Origin: Rossellomorea marisflavi
GTDB taxonomy: Bacteria; Bacillota; Bacilli; Bacillales; Bacillaceae_B
NCBI RefSeq assembly: GCF_022170785.1
Contig: NZ_CP081870.1
Span: 1,166,001 to 1,230,000, forward strand
Direction of reading: 5' to 3'
Length of the DNA: 64,000 bases
This document shows positions 17,179 to 26,139 of the stretch, one piece after another. The position numbers were made by a program, and so were the translations under genes. Each line of letters starts with the position of its first letter. Within the stretch, counting starts at the first letter, position 1. The notes under the pieces are model-generated. The model was given only the letters and a program-made list of their open reading frames with translations, was not told the origin of the DNA and ran no database searches.

Positions 17179-18699
17179 TTGAGCATCTTTGAAGGTATCC
17201 TCACAGGATTTCAAGTCGCACTCAGCTTAAAAGGTCTTTCATTCGTATTCATCGGTGTCGTCACAGGCACCATCATCGGGATGATCCCCGGTCTCGGTCC
17301 GATTACAGCGATTGCAGTCATGATCCCTATCACATATGGGATGGACCCGGCTCTTGCTCTGCTTCTCATGGCAGGCGTCTATTACGGATCGGCCTACGGA
17401 GGAGCAGCCTCTTCCATCCTCCTCAATGCACCGGGAGAATCCATGGCGGTCCCGACGACATTTGACGGCTATCCCCTTGCCAAGCAGGGAAAGGCAGGTA
17501 AAGCCCTGGCCATTGCAGCCCTGGCCTCATTCACAGGCGGGACGATCAGCGTCGTCCTGCTGACCCTTTTCGCTCCTTTCCTGGCAAAGGTGGCAATCTC
17601 TTTCGGCCCGGCGGAGTATTTCGCCCTCATGCTAATGGGGTTGATGACCGTCGCGAGTTTTTCGAGCGGTTCAACCATCAAGGCGCTGATTTCTGCAACG
17701 GTTGGATTCATCATCGCGACGATCGGGATCGATTCCCAGACAGGGACGGCCCGCTATACATTCGGGAATATCAACCTTATGGAGGGGATTGATTTCCTTG
17801 TGATTGCATTGGGCTTATTCGCCCTCGCAGAAGTGACTTCCCTGATCCGTGAGCGGAAAGAACGAAGCATGTTCGACAGTGAATTCGGCAGCATGAAATT
17901 ATCAAAAGCCGAGGTCAAGGAACTTTCCGTTCCGGTCACGAGGCAATCCCTCTTGGGCTTCATCATCGGTGTACTTCCCGGAGCAGGGGGGACCATCGCC
18001 TCGTTCCTCGGATATATCACAGAGAAGAAGCTTTCAAAGAAACCGGAGGAATTCGGTAAGGGGTCCATCGTCGGTCTGGCAGCTCCTGAGTCAGCGAATA
18101 ACAGTGCGTCCAGCGGTGCATTCGTTCCACTGTTAAGTCTTGGAATTCCTGGGTCTGGAACCACAGCCGTCATGCTCGGTGCATTGATCGTCCTCGGTGT
18201 TCAGCCGGGACCGCTCATGATCAGTGATCACCCTGATATCTTCTGGGGAGTCATTGCCAGTATGTATATCGGGAATGTCATCCTGCTGATCCTGAACCTT
18301 CCTTTGATCCCTTATATCTCGAAGCTTTTGAAGGTTCCGAAGCCGATGTTGATCTCCCTTGTCATCATGTTTTGTATCATTGGGGTGTACGGAATCAGCT
18401 TCAGGACATTCGATTTATTCCTGCTCGTCATCTTCGGGATCATCGGATATTTCATGGCGCGTATGAACTTCCCTGCAGCACCCATGCTCCTTGCCTTCAT
18501 TCTCGGAGGGATGATGGAGCGTTCCCTCAGACAGGCCCTGACGATATCCGACGGAAGCTTGTTGATTTTCGTGCAAAAACCAATTTCAGCAACACTGCTT
18601 GCGATTGCATTCCTTTCTTTCATCGTTCCGCTTCTAAAAACTTGGAGAAAGAAAAAGTCCAGCGGTGATGGAGAAGAAACGAATAGTCAGGCATCATAA
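17179..18699 (+). CDS. tctA: Tripartite tricarboxylate transporter large permease TctA
   Basis: The 506-residue permease has about 12 transmembrane helices and the two family repeats around GMIPGLGPITAIAVMIPI (near residue 35) and GVLPGAGGTIASFLGY (near 260), with the conserved GSAYGGAASSILLNAPGE segment. It forms the Na+- or H+-driven channel fed by TctC. TTG 17179 is preceded by AAAGGAGGG. It is the last gene of the cre-controlled operon. Confidence 0.93.
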   Translation: MSIFEGILTGFQVALSLKGLSFVFIGVVTGTIIGMIPGLGPITAIAVMIPITYGMDPALALLLMAGVYYGSAYGGAASSILLNAPGESMAVPTTFDGYPLAKQGKAGKALAIAALASFTGGTISVVLLTLFAPFLAKVAISFGPAEYFALMLMGLMTVASFSSGSTIKALISATVGFIIATIGIDSQTGTARYTFGNINLMEGIDFLVIALGLFALAEVTSLIRERKERSMFDSEFGSMKLSKAEVKELSVPVTRQSLLGFIIGVLPGAGGTIASFLGYITEKKLSKKPEEFGKGSIVGLAAPESANNSASSGAFVPLLSLGIPGSGTTAVMLGALIVLGVQPGPLMISDHPDIFWGVIASMYIGNVILLILNLPLIPYISKLLKVPKPMLISLVIMFCIIGVYGISFRTFDLFLLVIFGIIGYFMARMNFPAAPMLLAFILGGMMERSLRQALTISDGSLLIFVQKPISATLLAIAFLSFIVPLLKTWRKKKSSGDGEETNSQAS

Positions 18700-18733
18700 G
18701 AGTGGGGCCCTACGGGGGTCCTGCTCTTTTTTT
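18699..18733 (+). terminator. Terminator of the tctCBA operon
   Basis: AGAGTGGGGCCC and GGGGGTCCTGCTCT pair imperfectly and are followed by seven T residues. Confidence 0.75.
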
Positions 18734-18789
18734 CTGTTTTCTTGTGGTAAGCTTGGGATATAAAGGCGCACGGAAGGGAGGGGATTTTC

Positions 18790-19035
18790 ATGGGGAATTA
18801 CTCAGAAGAAAAAGCATGGAAAAGAGCAGAGAAGATGGGAAAGGTGAATTATTTACTCTTAGTGGGCATCCTGGCGGGTGGAGGAGCGTTCTTCGGCCTG
18901 TCCGTTTTATTGGCGTATGTCCGTGGTTCGGATATGGACCTGTTTCAGACGTTCCTATCTGCCCTTTCCTTTGGGGTGGTGTACGGATATTTGTCCTGGA
19001 AGTTCACGAAGAGAAGATATGAGAAGAAGAGGTAG
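18790..19035 (+). CDS. Small two-helix membrane protein, function unknown
   Basis: The 81-residue protein has two hydrophobic helices (about residues 20-42 and 50-70) between basic ends. AAGGGAGGGG at 18774-18783 gives a good start. It appears to be a stand-alone gene after the tct terminator. I do not recognise a family. Confidence 0.65.
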   Translation: MGNYSEEKAWKRAEKMGKVNYLLLVGILAGGGAFFGLSVLLAYVRGSDMDLFQTFLSALSFGVVYGYLSWKFTKRRYEKKR

Positions 19036-19145
19036 CAATGCGCCTCTATTGGGATGAGGGGCCGCTGAGTATGAAATCCTGACAGTCCAGGCAGTGGTTA
19101 ATGAAGCATCAGTCTTTCCTCATCAGCGACCCTTCACTGGACGAT

Positions 19146-19865
19146 CTAATTCCTATTCCCATCTACAATGCTTTCCCGGATATCTTCTTCATCCTCAGCT
19201 TTCAGTAAATCCTTGATGTTCAAACGTTTTGCATGCTTCATGACATCCTTATAGCCATCCATATCATTGGTATGGACTGTCTGATAATCCGATTGATCGA
19301 TGACATACACCCATGCCAGCGTATCTCCCGTAGATGATAGCTGCTGGTTGACTGTAGTGATAACGGGAACAGATGCCAGGAGCTCTTCACCTGAATCTCC
19401 TTGACTCTTATCATATATAAACAGTGCTACATTCCCGTCATGGACAAAAGGTTCCCCAAGCACTCCGGAATTGTCAGCATCATAATACCTTGTAACGTGG
19501 GGCTTGTTAAACCCGTATTGCTGCAATTCATCCGATTCCTTGGAATGAGATAGATCCGAATTGAACGATTTGAGGGGCTCCCCCAGGGCATAATTGTCAC
19601 CTTCAACTTCCAATCGAATCACTTTCTTGTTTGTCCAGACCTCGAATACTTCAAATGGTTTATCGGTTAGTTGTACGGTGTAGCTGCGATTGTGATTCCG
19701 TTTTTTACAATCATCACATCTGCTATCAATGATTCTACTATCTTCTCCATACTTTTCTTTGACATAAGAGACAACCTTCTTTTCATCCGTCGGATAGATA
19801 AGTAGGAAAACCATCGTTCCGGCAAGAAGGAGTAAAAGGGATAGGCCGGTTATCCACTTTTTCAT
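19146..19865 (-). CDS. Membrane-anchored hypothetical protein
   Basis: The 239-residue protein begins MKKWITGLSLLLLLAGTMVF, an uncleaved anchor or signal peptide, followed by an extracytoplasmic domain with a CDDC pair at about residues 49-52. The first 30 residues after the anchor (KKVVSYVKEKYGEDSRIID) look like the small DUF3139/YfjS-like secreted domains, but the match is weak. The start at 19865 has GGGTGGTG upstream. No function assigned. Confidence 0.65.
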   Translation of the reverse strand: MKKWITGLSLLLLLAGTMVFLLIYPTDEKKVVSYVKEKYGEDSRIIDSRCDDCKKRNHNRSYTVQLTDKPFEVFEVWTNKKVIRLEVEGDNYALGEPLKSFNSDLSHSKESDELQQYGFNKPHVTRYYDADNSGVLGEPFVHDGNVALFIYDKSQGDSGEELLASVPVITTVNQQLSSTGDTLAWVYVIDQSDYQTVHTNDMDGYKDVMKHAKRLNIKDLLKAEDEEDIRESIVDGNRN

Positions 19866-20061
19866 GCAAACACCACCCAATAAAATTATCGTTTCATATA
19901 AGTGTATCATGCTTTCCAGCTATTCATTCTACCTATAGATATAGAGGGTGCCCCATGTTCACGATCCACTCCTCGTAGGATGTTGCTATTCCTGTTTTGC
20001 AAACAACGTGCATGAAGTGGATCGCAACAAAAACTACACGGGATGTGATCAAAGTTGAAGA

Positions 20062-20098
20062 ACAAAAAAACGCAGGATTGCATCCTGCGTTCGTTTTA
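20062..20098 (-). terminator. Terminator of the CDF transporter gene
   Basis: AACGCAGGAT and ATCCTGCGTT form a perfect 10-bp stem; on the minus strand it is followed by a seven-T run. Confidence 0.85.
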
Positions 20099-20983
20099 CC
20101 TTTCAAGTCCACTGGCATTCTCGACATGAGTCTCGGGTTCAGGGTGAATAAAGATGACGGCTTTCTTGAATTCCTGCCTGATCCGATCTTCAATGCGATC
20201 GCATAGCTTATGGACGTTTTCAATGCTTTCTTTGGACGGCACGACCATGTGGAAGTCGATGTATTCGATGGCCCCTGCACGCCGCGTGCGGAAGTCGTGG
20301 ACCTGGATGTATTCATCCTGAAATGAATCGATCACATCCAAGATCACCTGCTCCTCTTCATCGGATAGACGGGCATCGATGAGGGGTGGGAAGGCTTCTT
20401 TCATGAGTTTCGTTGCTTCAATCATGATATAAATGGCAAGCCCGATCCCAATCAAGGGATCCAGGAACGTCCATCCCGTGACGGTGACGAGGAGGAGGCT
20501 CGCTGCGACTCCGAGGGAAGTGAATACATCTGTAAGCAGGTGGAGGGCATTCGATTTCATGGCAACGGAATTCACTCTCTTGGCTTCACGGTTCACAATC
20601 CTGGAGACGATGAAGTTGATGAGAGCGCCGAGGACCATGACGCCTACGCCCAGTATCGGAAGCTTGATTGGTTCAGGATAGATGAGTTTATGGACACATT
20701 CATAAATGATCCAAATCCCTGCTACATAAATCAGCAGTGTCTCGATTGTACCAGAAATGTTTTCAACCTTCCCATGTCCATATGGATGCTCCGGATCAGC
20801 AGGCTTTCCGGAAATGCGGACGGAAATGAAGGCGATGAGGGAGGCGATGAGATCCAATGAAGAGTGAATCGCCTCTGATATGACAGCGACGGAACCGGTG
20901 AGGATCCCGACGATGAATTTTAGTAGTACGACAAAGGAATTACTGAGTACGGATAAAAAGGCAATGCCTGAGGTATTTTTCAA
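20096..20983 (-). CDS. Cation diffusion facilitator (CDF) metal exporter
   Basis: The 295-residue protein has six transmembrane helices and a soluble C-terminal domain. The intramembrane metal site is visible as HSSLD in helix 2 and HLLTD in helix 5, with the family loop HPYGHGKVE after helix 2. The histidine-aspartate composition (HxxxD twice) is more like Zn/Fe than Mn members, which use DxxxD. The C-terminal domain ends with histidines in FIHPEPETH. It should export a divalent metal in exchange for H+. Confidence 0.9.
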   Translation of the reverse strand: MKNTSGIAFLSVLSNSFVVLLKFIVGILTGSVAVISEAIHSSLDLIASLIAFISVRISGKPADPEHPYGHGKVENISGTIETLLIYVAGIWIIYECVHKLIYPEPIKLPILGVGVMVLGALINFIVSRIVNREAKRVNSVAMKSNALHLLTDVFTSLGVAASLLLVTVTGWTFLDPLIGIGLAIYIMIEATKLMKEAFPPLIDARLSDEEEQVILDVIDSFQDEYIQVHDFRTRRAGAIEYIDFHMVVPSKESIENVHKLCDRIEDRIRQEFKKAVIFIHPEPETHVENASGLER

Positions 20984-21182
20984 CTATCTTCACCCTATTC
21001 TATTTTCTATGTTTCTATCGTACCAAGCCCGGTGCGAGTGGGTCTACAGCAACCTTATTTGAAGGAGAAACATATGTTTTGACCGGTGAAAAGGGTTGGA
21101 TGAAGGAAACTTTATAAGCTGAGGAGAAATACAGACGGTATAAGGCACGAAGCATATTTTGTAGTGGGAAAGGGTGATTGGG

Positions 21183-22019
21183 ATGAAGCTTGAAAATGTG
21201 GGTGTTTCTGATAAAAAAAGTATTGTTCAGCTCTCTCGTGAAGTGGGATGGGACTATAGTGAAGAAGATGTGGAAGAGGTGTTCAAAAGCGGAAGGATGG
21301 TTGGGCATCGTCTGGATTCGGGTGAGGTCATTTCATCAGCGGCCCTGTTCCCATATGGTGATGAGCTTGCCACTCTGGGTGTGGTCATCGTCAACCCGGC
21401 GTATAAGGGAAGAGGACTCGGGCGAGAGCTGGTGGAATCTGTGCTTGCATCTAAGGGTGAGCGATCGATCCTGCTTGTTGCTACAAGGGAAGGGAAGCCC
21501 TTGTATGAAAAAATGGGGTTCAGGGAAACCGGGATGATTACGAAGTATATCGCTTCTACTTTTCATCCAGCACAGATTCAGCATGAGTTATTCTTAGCGC
21601 CGATGACATACGAGGATATTGAAGAGGTGGCAAAGTTGGACACTCAAGCATTTCGTGGAGATCGAATCGAGATGCTCAGAGCACGATATGAACGGTCGAT
21701 TTCAGCCGTCGTACTAAGGGACTCCCTTGGGAGGATGATAGGATACGGAATGTGTGTGCAAGGTTCCGTCCACCGGGTGGCAGGACCTGTGGTCGCACCT
21801 ACTGCATATGAAGCGGCGGGAATCCTGCAAGAACTTTTGGGAAGGGGAGAGGGGAGTGTTCGGTTGGATACATCTACGGATGACGAGGTCTTTCACAAGT
21901 ATTTAGATGAATTCGGGTTTGAGGAAGACAGTCATTCCCCGATCATGGTACTAGGTGAAGATGTCCTCGCTGCGAGGAATGGGATGTTATTCGCCCTGGC
22001 ATCCCAAGCCTTGGGTTAG
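21183..22019 (+). CDS. Two-domain GNAT acetyltransferase
   Basis: In this 278-residue protein residues 1-125 form a complete GNAT domain (PAYKGRGLGRELVES, then PLYEKMGFRETG). Residues 130-275 form a second, divergent GNAT-like domain beginning LAPMTYEDIEEVAKLDTQAF. This layout fits family members annotated as GNAT with a DUF4178/acetyltransf_18-type tail. ATG 21183 follows AAAGGGTG by 7 bases. Substrate unknown. Confidence 0.8.
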   Translation: MKLENVGVSDKKSIVQLSREVGWDYSEEDVEEVFKSGRMVGHRLDSGEVISSAALFPYGDELATLGVVIVNPAYKGRGLGRELVESVLASKGERSILLVATREGKPLYEKMGFRETGMITKYIASTFHPAQIQHELFLAPMTYEDIEEVAKLDTQAFRGDRIEMLRARYERSISAVVLRDSLGRMIGYGMCVQGSVHRVAGPVVAPTAYEAAGILQELLGRGEGSVRLDTSTDDEVFHKYLDEFGFEEDSHSPIMVLGEDVLAARNGMLFALASQALG

Positions 22020-22055
22020 AAGGATCGCCTGCCATTCCGCCTGTTTCAAGTCATG

Positions 22056-22082
22056 AAAAATGCCCCGACAATCCCGGGGCAT
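22056..22082 (-). terminator. Terminator of the minus-strand hydrolase gene
   Basis: ATGCCCCG and CGGGGCAT pair perfectly; reading on the minus strand the stem is followed by five T residues. Confidence 0.75.
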
Positions 22083-22095
22083 CTGATGTTTTATA

Positions 22096-22899
22096 TTATT
22101 TCAATAGCTTCAACAGTTCTTCATTGCACTTTTCCTTCTCATCATACACAAGACCATGACCGCTCTCTTCAAATGGAATCAGCACGGCATCATTTAATTC
22201 TTCGACTAAGCGTTCACTGAAGGCATAGTCACAGATCTGGTCTTGCTTTCCGTGCATGATCGTGACGGGAACAGACACAGAAGTCAGCTCGCTGCGAAGG
22301 TCTTCGTCCCGGAGAGATTCTGCGCAGGCAATGGTGCCGTGGGCAGAAGCCTCAAGTCCAAGACCGAGGAACCATGTATCCATCTCATCAGATGTCTCGC
22401 TGTAGAAGAAATTCCCGCCGAAGTCTTTCAGTGCCGCCGGTCTGTCCGCTTTGATTCCTTCAATCAGCTCATCGACCCCTTCTTTCTTCATTCCATACGG
22501 GTAGCCGTCCCGCTGGGTGAAAATTGGGGCTGCGGGTCCCATCAGGATCAAACGCGACAGTTCTTTTCCTGCAAATTTGCTCGCATAGCGGATACTGATC
22601 GGTCCACCCATGGAGAAGCCGGCTAGATAAAAATCTTGAAGTCCCAGCTCCTTAACGACTTTTTCGATATCAGAAGCGAGGGTGTCGTAGTCGTATCCGA
22701 AGGCAGGTTTGTCCGATTGACCGAATCCGCGAAGATCGACCCCGATAAAACGATAACCTTTCTGAGGTAATTCGTTCATTTGATATTCAAACATTTTATG
22801 ATTTACAGGCCAACCGTGGATGAAGACGATCGGTTGACCTTCCCCGATATCTTCCACAAAAAGATTGACATCCTTATCTACAGTGATATATTTACCCAT
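22096..22899 (-). CDS. Alpha/beta hydrolase (haloperoxidase/esterase type)
   Basis: The 267-residue protein shows HGWPVNHKMF (oxyanion region, about residue 29), the nucleophile elbow GFSMGG near residue 95, an acid in GKQDQICD and the catalytic His in ESGHGLVYDE. Proteins of this type are esterases often labelled non-haem chloroperoxidase or arylesterase. It starts at 22899 and is divergent from the RlmD-type gene. Natural substrate unknown. Confidence 0.85.
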   Translation of the reverse strand: MGKYITVDKDVNLFVEDIGEGQPIVFIHGWPVNHKMFEYQMNELPQKGYRFIGVDLRGFGQSDKPAFGYDYDTLASDIEKVVKELGLQDFYLAGFSMGGPISIRYASKFAGKELSRLILMGPAAPIFTQRDGYPYGMKKEGVDELIEGIKADRPAALKDFGGNFFYSETSDEMDTWFLGLGLEASAHGTIACAESLRDEDLRSELTSVSVPVTIMHGKQDQICDYAFSERLVEELNDAVLIPFEESGHGLVYDEKEKCNEELLKLLK

Positions 22900-23057
22900 T
22901 TCTACATCATTCTCCCTTACAGTTAATGGTTTAACTTTTCCCTCAGGGCAAGCCGATTAAACAATCGGGCTCTTTAGAGCAGAAATTCCAGTTGCAATCC
23001 CCGCCCGATTTTACTAAAGTATAGAGTTAGACAGGTTTTATAGAGGAGGACCCGAAA

Positions 23058-24443
23058 TTGACAACATCCAACCCTGAAACGATGGTTGCGACAATACATG
23101 GATTAGACGACAGAGGCTCGGGCCGTGCCAGCGTATGGCGCGAAAACGAGCTTGGAAATAAACGAAAATTGAAGCTCACAATCCCTCAGACCCTTCCTGG
23201 TGAAGAAGTCCAGGTGACGGTGGATAAGCCGGAGAAAAAGCGCTGGAGGACGATGCCGCAAGAAATTATTACGCCAAGTCCCGAGCGGACAGCCCCACCA
23301 TGCCCGCACTTCGACCGCTGCGGCGGCTGTGTGTGGCAGCACTGGGAGTACGAAGGCCAGCTTAAGGAAAAGACCAACCACGTTAAGCATGCCCTGGAAG
23401 CAGAAGGATTCGATCCTGCCTTGGTGAGGGATGCCATGGGAATGGATAATCCTTGGCGCTACCGCAACAAAATGGAGTTCACCTTCTCCAAAGAAGGAGA
23501 GCTCGGACTGCATGAGCAGGGGAACTTCCGCAAGGTCATTTCCCTTGAAACGTGCTTGATCGCAAGCGAACAGATGGTGGAGGCGGCAATGGAAGTCGCC
23601 GCCTGGACCAATGAACACGGTCTGAAAGGATACGACAAAGAGGCGCATGAAGGCCTCCTTCGTCACTTGATGGTCCGTCAGTCCTTCGCTACAGGTGAAT
23701 TGATGCTCGGTGTGTTTGCTACGGAAGCCCCGACAGGTGATCTTCAGGCGGCCGTCGATGATCTGAAAACACGAATCGAAGCGAAATTCCCTCATGTGAA
23801 GAGCCTTCTGTGGATGGAAAACACCGATTGGGCGGATCGTACCCAAGCGGAAGAAATCCATGTCCTTGCAGGTCGGGATTTCATCTATGATGAGATGGAC
23901 GGGTACCGCTTCCGTCTGTGGTTCGATACGTTCTTCCAAACGAACCCCACACAGGCACAGAAGCTTGTGGACCTTGCCATTGAAATGGGCAAACCGAAGG
24001 AAACGGAAAAAATGATCGACCTCTTCTGTGGTGTCGGTACATTCTCCCTTCCATTCGCAAGCCGTGTCGGTGCCCTTGCCGGCATTGAAATTGTGGAAAG
24101 CTCCATCGAGTCGGCGAAACGGAATGCAAGTGACAATCATATCTCCAATACAACTTTCCTTGCGAAGGATGCACGAAATGGAATCGATGAGATTCTTGAG
24201 AGTTTTGGACGTCCTGAACTGCTCCTTCTTGATCCGCCTCGCTCAGGTGCAGGCGGTAAAGTGATGAGACGGATCGGCCGTGCCCAGCCGGAGAGGATCG
24301 TCTACGTGTCTTGCAACCCGGATACATTCGCGACAGACGTCAAAGAACTTGAAGCTTTCGGATATAAACTTGATGATGTACAACCAGTCGACCTGTTCCC
24401 GCATACGGTGCATGTGGAAGTCGTCGCAAGTTTGAGTAAATAA
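23058..24443 (+). CDS. rlmD: 23S rRNA (uracil-5-)-methyltransferase, RumA/RlmD family
   Basis: The 461-residue protein has an N-terminal TRAM domain (HGLDDRGSGRASV), the iron-sulfur cysteine cluster starting CPHFDRCGGCVWQH near residue 80, an AdoMet-binding motif DLFCGVGTFSLPFA and the catalytic C-terminal motif with VYVSCNPDTFATD. It methylates uridines of 23S rRNA to m5U. Bacillus has two such paralogues (YefA and YfjO) and I cannot tell which this is. TTG 23058 is preceded by GAGGAGGACC. Confidence 0.85.
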   Translation: MTTSNPETMVATIHGLDDRGSGRASVWRENELGNKRKLKLTIPQTLPGEEVQVTVDKPEKKRWRTMPQEIITPSPERTAPPCPHFDRCGGCVWQHWEYEGQLKEKTNHVKHALEAEGFDPALVRDAMGMDNPWRYRNKMEFTFSKEGELGLHEQGNFRKVISLETCLIASEQMVEAAMEVAAWTNEHGLKGYDKEAHEGLLRHLMVRQSFATGELMLGVFATEAPTGDLQAAVDDLKTRIEAKFPHVKSLLWMENTDWADRTQAEEIHVLAGRDFIYDEMDGYRFRLWFDTFFQTNPTQAQKLVDLAIEMGKPKETEKMIDLFCGVGTFSLPFASRVGALAGIEIVESSIESAKRNASDNHISNTTFLAKDARNGIDEILESFGRPELLLLDPPRSGAGGKVMRRIGRAQPERIVYVSCNPDTFATDVKELEAFGYKLDDVQPVDLFPHTVHVEVVASLSK

Positions 24444-24489
24444 CTTTGGTTCATTACTTTTCCAAAGTAAAACTAGTTCGAGCCGAAAA

Positions 24490-24740
24490 TTAACGACGAA
24501 CACCATCAGTCTGTTCTTTATACCGCTAATGATTTCCGTGCAAGACTTCGCTTTCCGCGGGTAGCCCGTGAGCCTCCTCGGCAAGCCTGCGGGGTCTCAC
24601 ATTAGCTACTCTTCCCGCAGGAGTCTACGTCTTGCACTCCAATCAACCGCTAGAAACAATGAAATACAATTCATAAAATAAATTTAAAACCCGAATTCAT
24701 TTGCCCTACGGTAGACAAGTGAATTCGGGTTTTCCTATGT
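24490..24740 (-). repeat. Dispersed composite repeat, copy A (terminator-like hairpin plus long palindrome)
   Basis: Read on the minus strand, this begins with the hairpin AAAACCCGAATTCA/TGAATTCGGGTTTT (24686-24733). It continues through an AT-rich spacer into a palindromic block bounded by GTGCAAGAC and GTCTTGCAC (24538-24637), then ends with a TCATTAGCGGTATA-like tail. Copy B at 44160-44405 matches it nearly throughout in the opposite orientation. The 24444-24838 gap holds nothing else that I can identify. Confidence 0.85.
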
Positions 24741-24838
24741 CTAAAACATAATTGTCCCAGCCTTTATTTTGAAAAAGAAATGAACCAAAGGGGTAGAAAC
24801 GGTAAACTTTAACTACTAAAAGCAAAGGGGAGATCTCC

Positions 24839-25268
24839 ATGAACATCAAGAAAGCAACGCTGAGCGACCTTGAATCAGTCACACATTTATTCAATGAATA
24901 CCGTATCTTTTACAAACAACCGTCTAATCCCGAAGGTGCAAAAATATTCATTCTAGAGCGTCTAACAACAGGGGACTCTGTGATTTTCCTTGCAAGTGAT
25001 GATCGGATTCACCCAACTTTATCCGACATTCACGTCGATCGGGATGAAAAAGGCATGGATCCTCAACGATCTTTATGTGTCTGAAGAAGCCAGGGGGGCG
25101 GGAGTCGGAGAGGCTCTGCTCCATAAGGCGAGGGCGTTTGCCGGGGAAACGGGGGCTGCTTCCATCTGCCTCAGCACGGCACCTGACAATAAAGCGGCGC
25201 GAAAGCTGTATGAAAAGAATGGGTACCACCAGGATTAAATCTTTCTTCACTATGAATTGGAGCTGTAA
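24839..25268 (+). pseudogene. Decayed GNAT acetyltransferase gene
   Basis: The first frame (24839 on, MNIKKATLSDLESVTHLF) encodes a typical GNAT N-terminus up to FLASDD near 25000. The second half continues one frame away from about 25001 (IGFTQLYP through ARGAGVGEALL and KLYEKNGYHQD). That frame meets TAA at 25236-25238, after which the same frame goes on as IFLHYELEL to a TAA at 25266, the usual end of such proteins. So one frameshift and one nonsense change are present. The ribosome binding site AAGGGGAG is intact. Confidence 0.75.
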
Positions 25269-25271
25269 CAT

Positions 25272-25865
25272 ATGGTGAAATTATATATTACAAGACATGG
25301 TGAAACACAGTGGAATAGAGAGAAACGGATGCAGGGGTGGAAAGACTCGGATTTAACCCCGGCAGGAGAAGAAGATGCTCTGGCCCTTGCGCGGGTATTT
25401 AAGCGGGTCTCCTTTGAGGCCGTGTACTCAAGCCCGAGCGGTCGGGCAAGGAAGACGGCAGAGCTACTTGTAGACGACGCGCCCATTACATTCGATCATG
25501 ACCTGAGGGAAATCGGAATGGGTGATTGGGAGGGACGGACACAGGATGAAGTGAGAAATGCCGATCCGGAACGCTTTCACACGTTCTGGAACAACCCACA
25601 TGTCTATGAGACAGAGACGGGAGAGACCTTTAATCAGGTCATGGAACGTGTGGCATCGTTTTTGGAAAAGGTCCAGGTCCACAAGGGAACGATTCTAGTC
25701 GTGACCCATTCCATCTTCATCAAAGCCTTGCTTGCCCATGTAAAGGAACTTCCATTGGACAAGCTGTGGTCTCCTCCTTTCATCCATGCCACTAGCCTCA
25801 CGGTCATCGAAGGGGGCGAAGGGAAGTATGAAATTGTTATGGAAGGAAACACGTCACACAAATAG
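25272..25865 (+). CDS. Histidine phosphatase family protein (phosphoglycerate mutase-like)
   Basis: The 197-residue protein contains the phosphohistidine motif TRHGETQWN (His8 region), DLREIGMGDWEG with the second-shell acid, and the late catalytic histidine in VVTHSIFIKA. This is the broad-specificity phosphatase branch (PhoE/CobC type). The ATG at 25272 lies just after the end of the decayed acetyltransferase; GGAG at 25259-25262 can serve as its ribosome binding site. Substrate unknown. Confidence 0.88.
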   Translation: MVKLYITRHGETQWNREKRMQGWKDSDLTPAGEEDALALARVFKRVSFEAVYSSPSGRARKTAELLVDDAPITFDHDLREIGMGDWEGRTQDEVRNADPERFHTFWNNPHVYETETGETFNQVMERVASFLEKVQVHKGTILVVTHSIFIKALLAHVKELPLDKLWSPPFIHATSLTVIEGGEGKYEIVMEGNTSHK

Positions 25866-25937
25866 TGAGAAAATTAAAACTTTTTGCAGTGTTATTCGTA
25901 TATGCTAGTAAGAGTATCAAAGGGGAGGTGAAATCTT

Positions 25938-26102
25938 ATGTTATGGATCATCATTGGTGTTGCTGTCGTATTCGGTCTTGGCTCTGCCCTCATCAATGGT
26001 CGAAGGGAGAAATCCTCCTTTGATGTGGTGAACGATCAGGAACGTGTGCTTCAAGAAGAAGAGAGGGTCAAGGCAAATAGCTGGTTCGGCGACGGATTAT
26101 AA
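25938..26102 (+). CDS. Small membrane protein, 54 residues
   Basis: A strong GGGGAGGTG precedes ATG 25938. The product starts MLWIIIGVAVVFGLGSALIN, one transmembrane helix, then a charged tail with DQERVLQEEERVKA. It is followed at once by a terminator, so it is a single-gene transcript. No family recognised. Confidence 0.7.
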   Translation: MLWIIIGVAVVFGLGSALINGRREKSSFDVVNDQERVLQEEERVKANSWFGDGL

Positions 26103-26104
26103 GA

Positions 26105-26139
26105 AATGCGTGGGGTGTTCATTGCCCCACGCATTTTTT
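26105..26139. terminator. Bidirectional terminator
   Basis: AATGCGTGGGG and CCCCACGCATT form a perfect 11-bp stem followed by T residues, between the small membrane gene and the convergent regulator gene. Confidence 0.9.

Noticed and set aside
19036-19145. Imperfect inverted repeat (GGGGCCGCTGA near 19059, TCAGCGACCC near 19123)
   Set aside because: The arms pair only partly over a long loop; it could be a weak terminator but is not supported well enough to list.
23103-24140. Long minus-strand open frame of 345 codons
   Set aside because: It is the antisense shadow of the well-supported RlmD-type methyltransferase gene and has no ribosome binding site.
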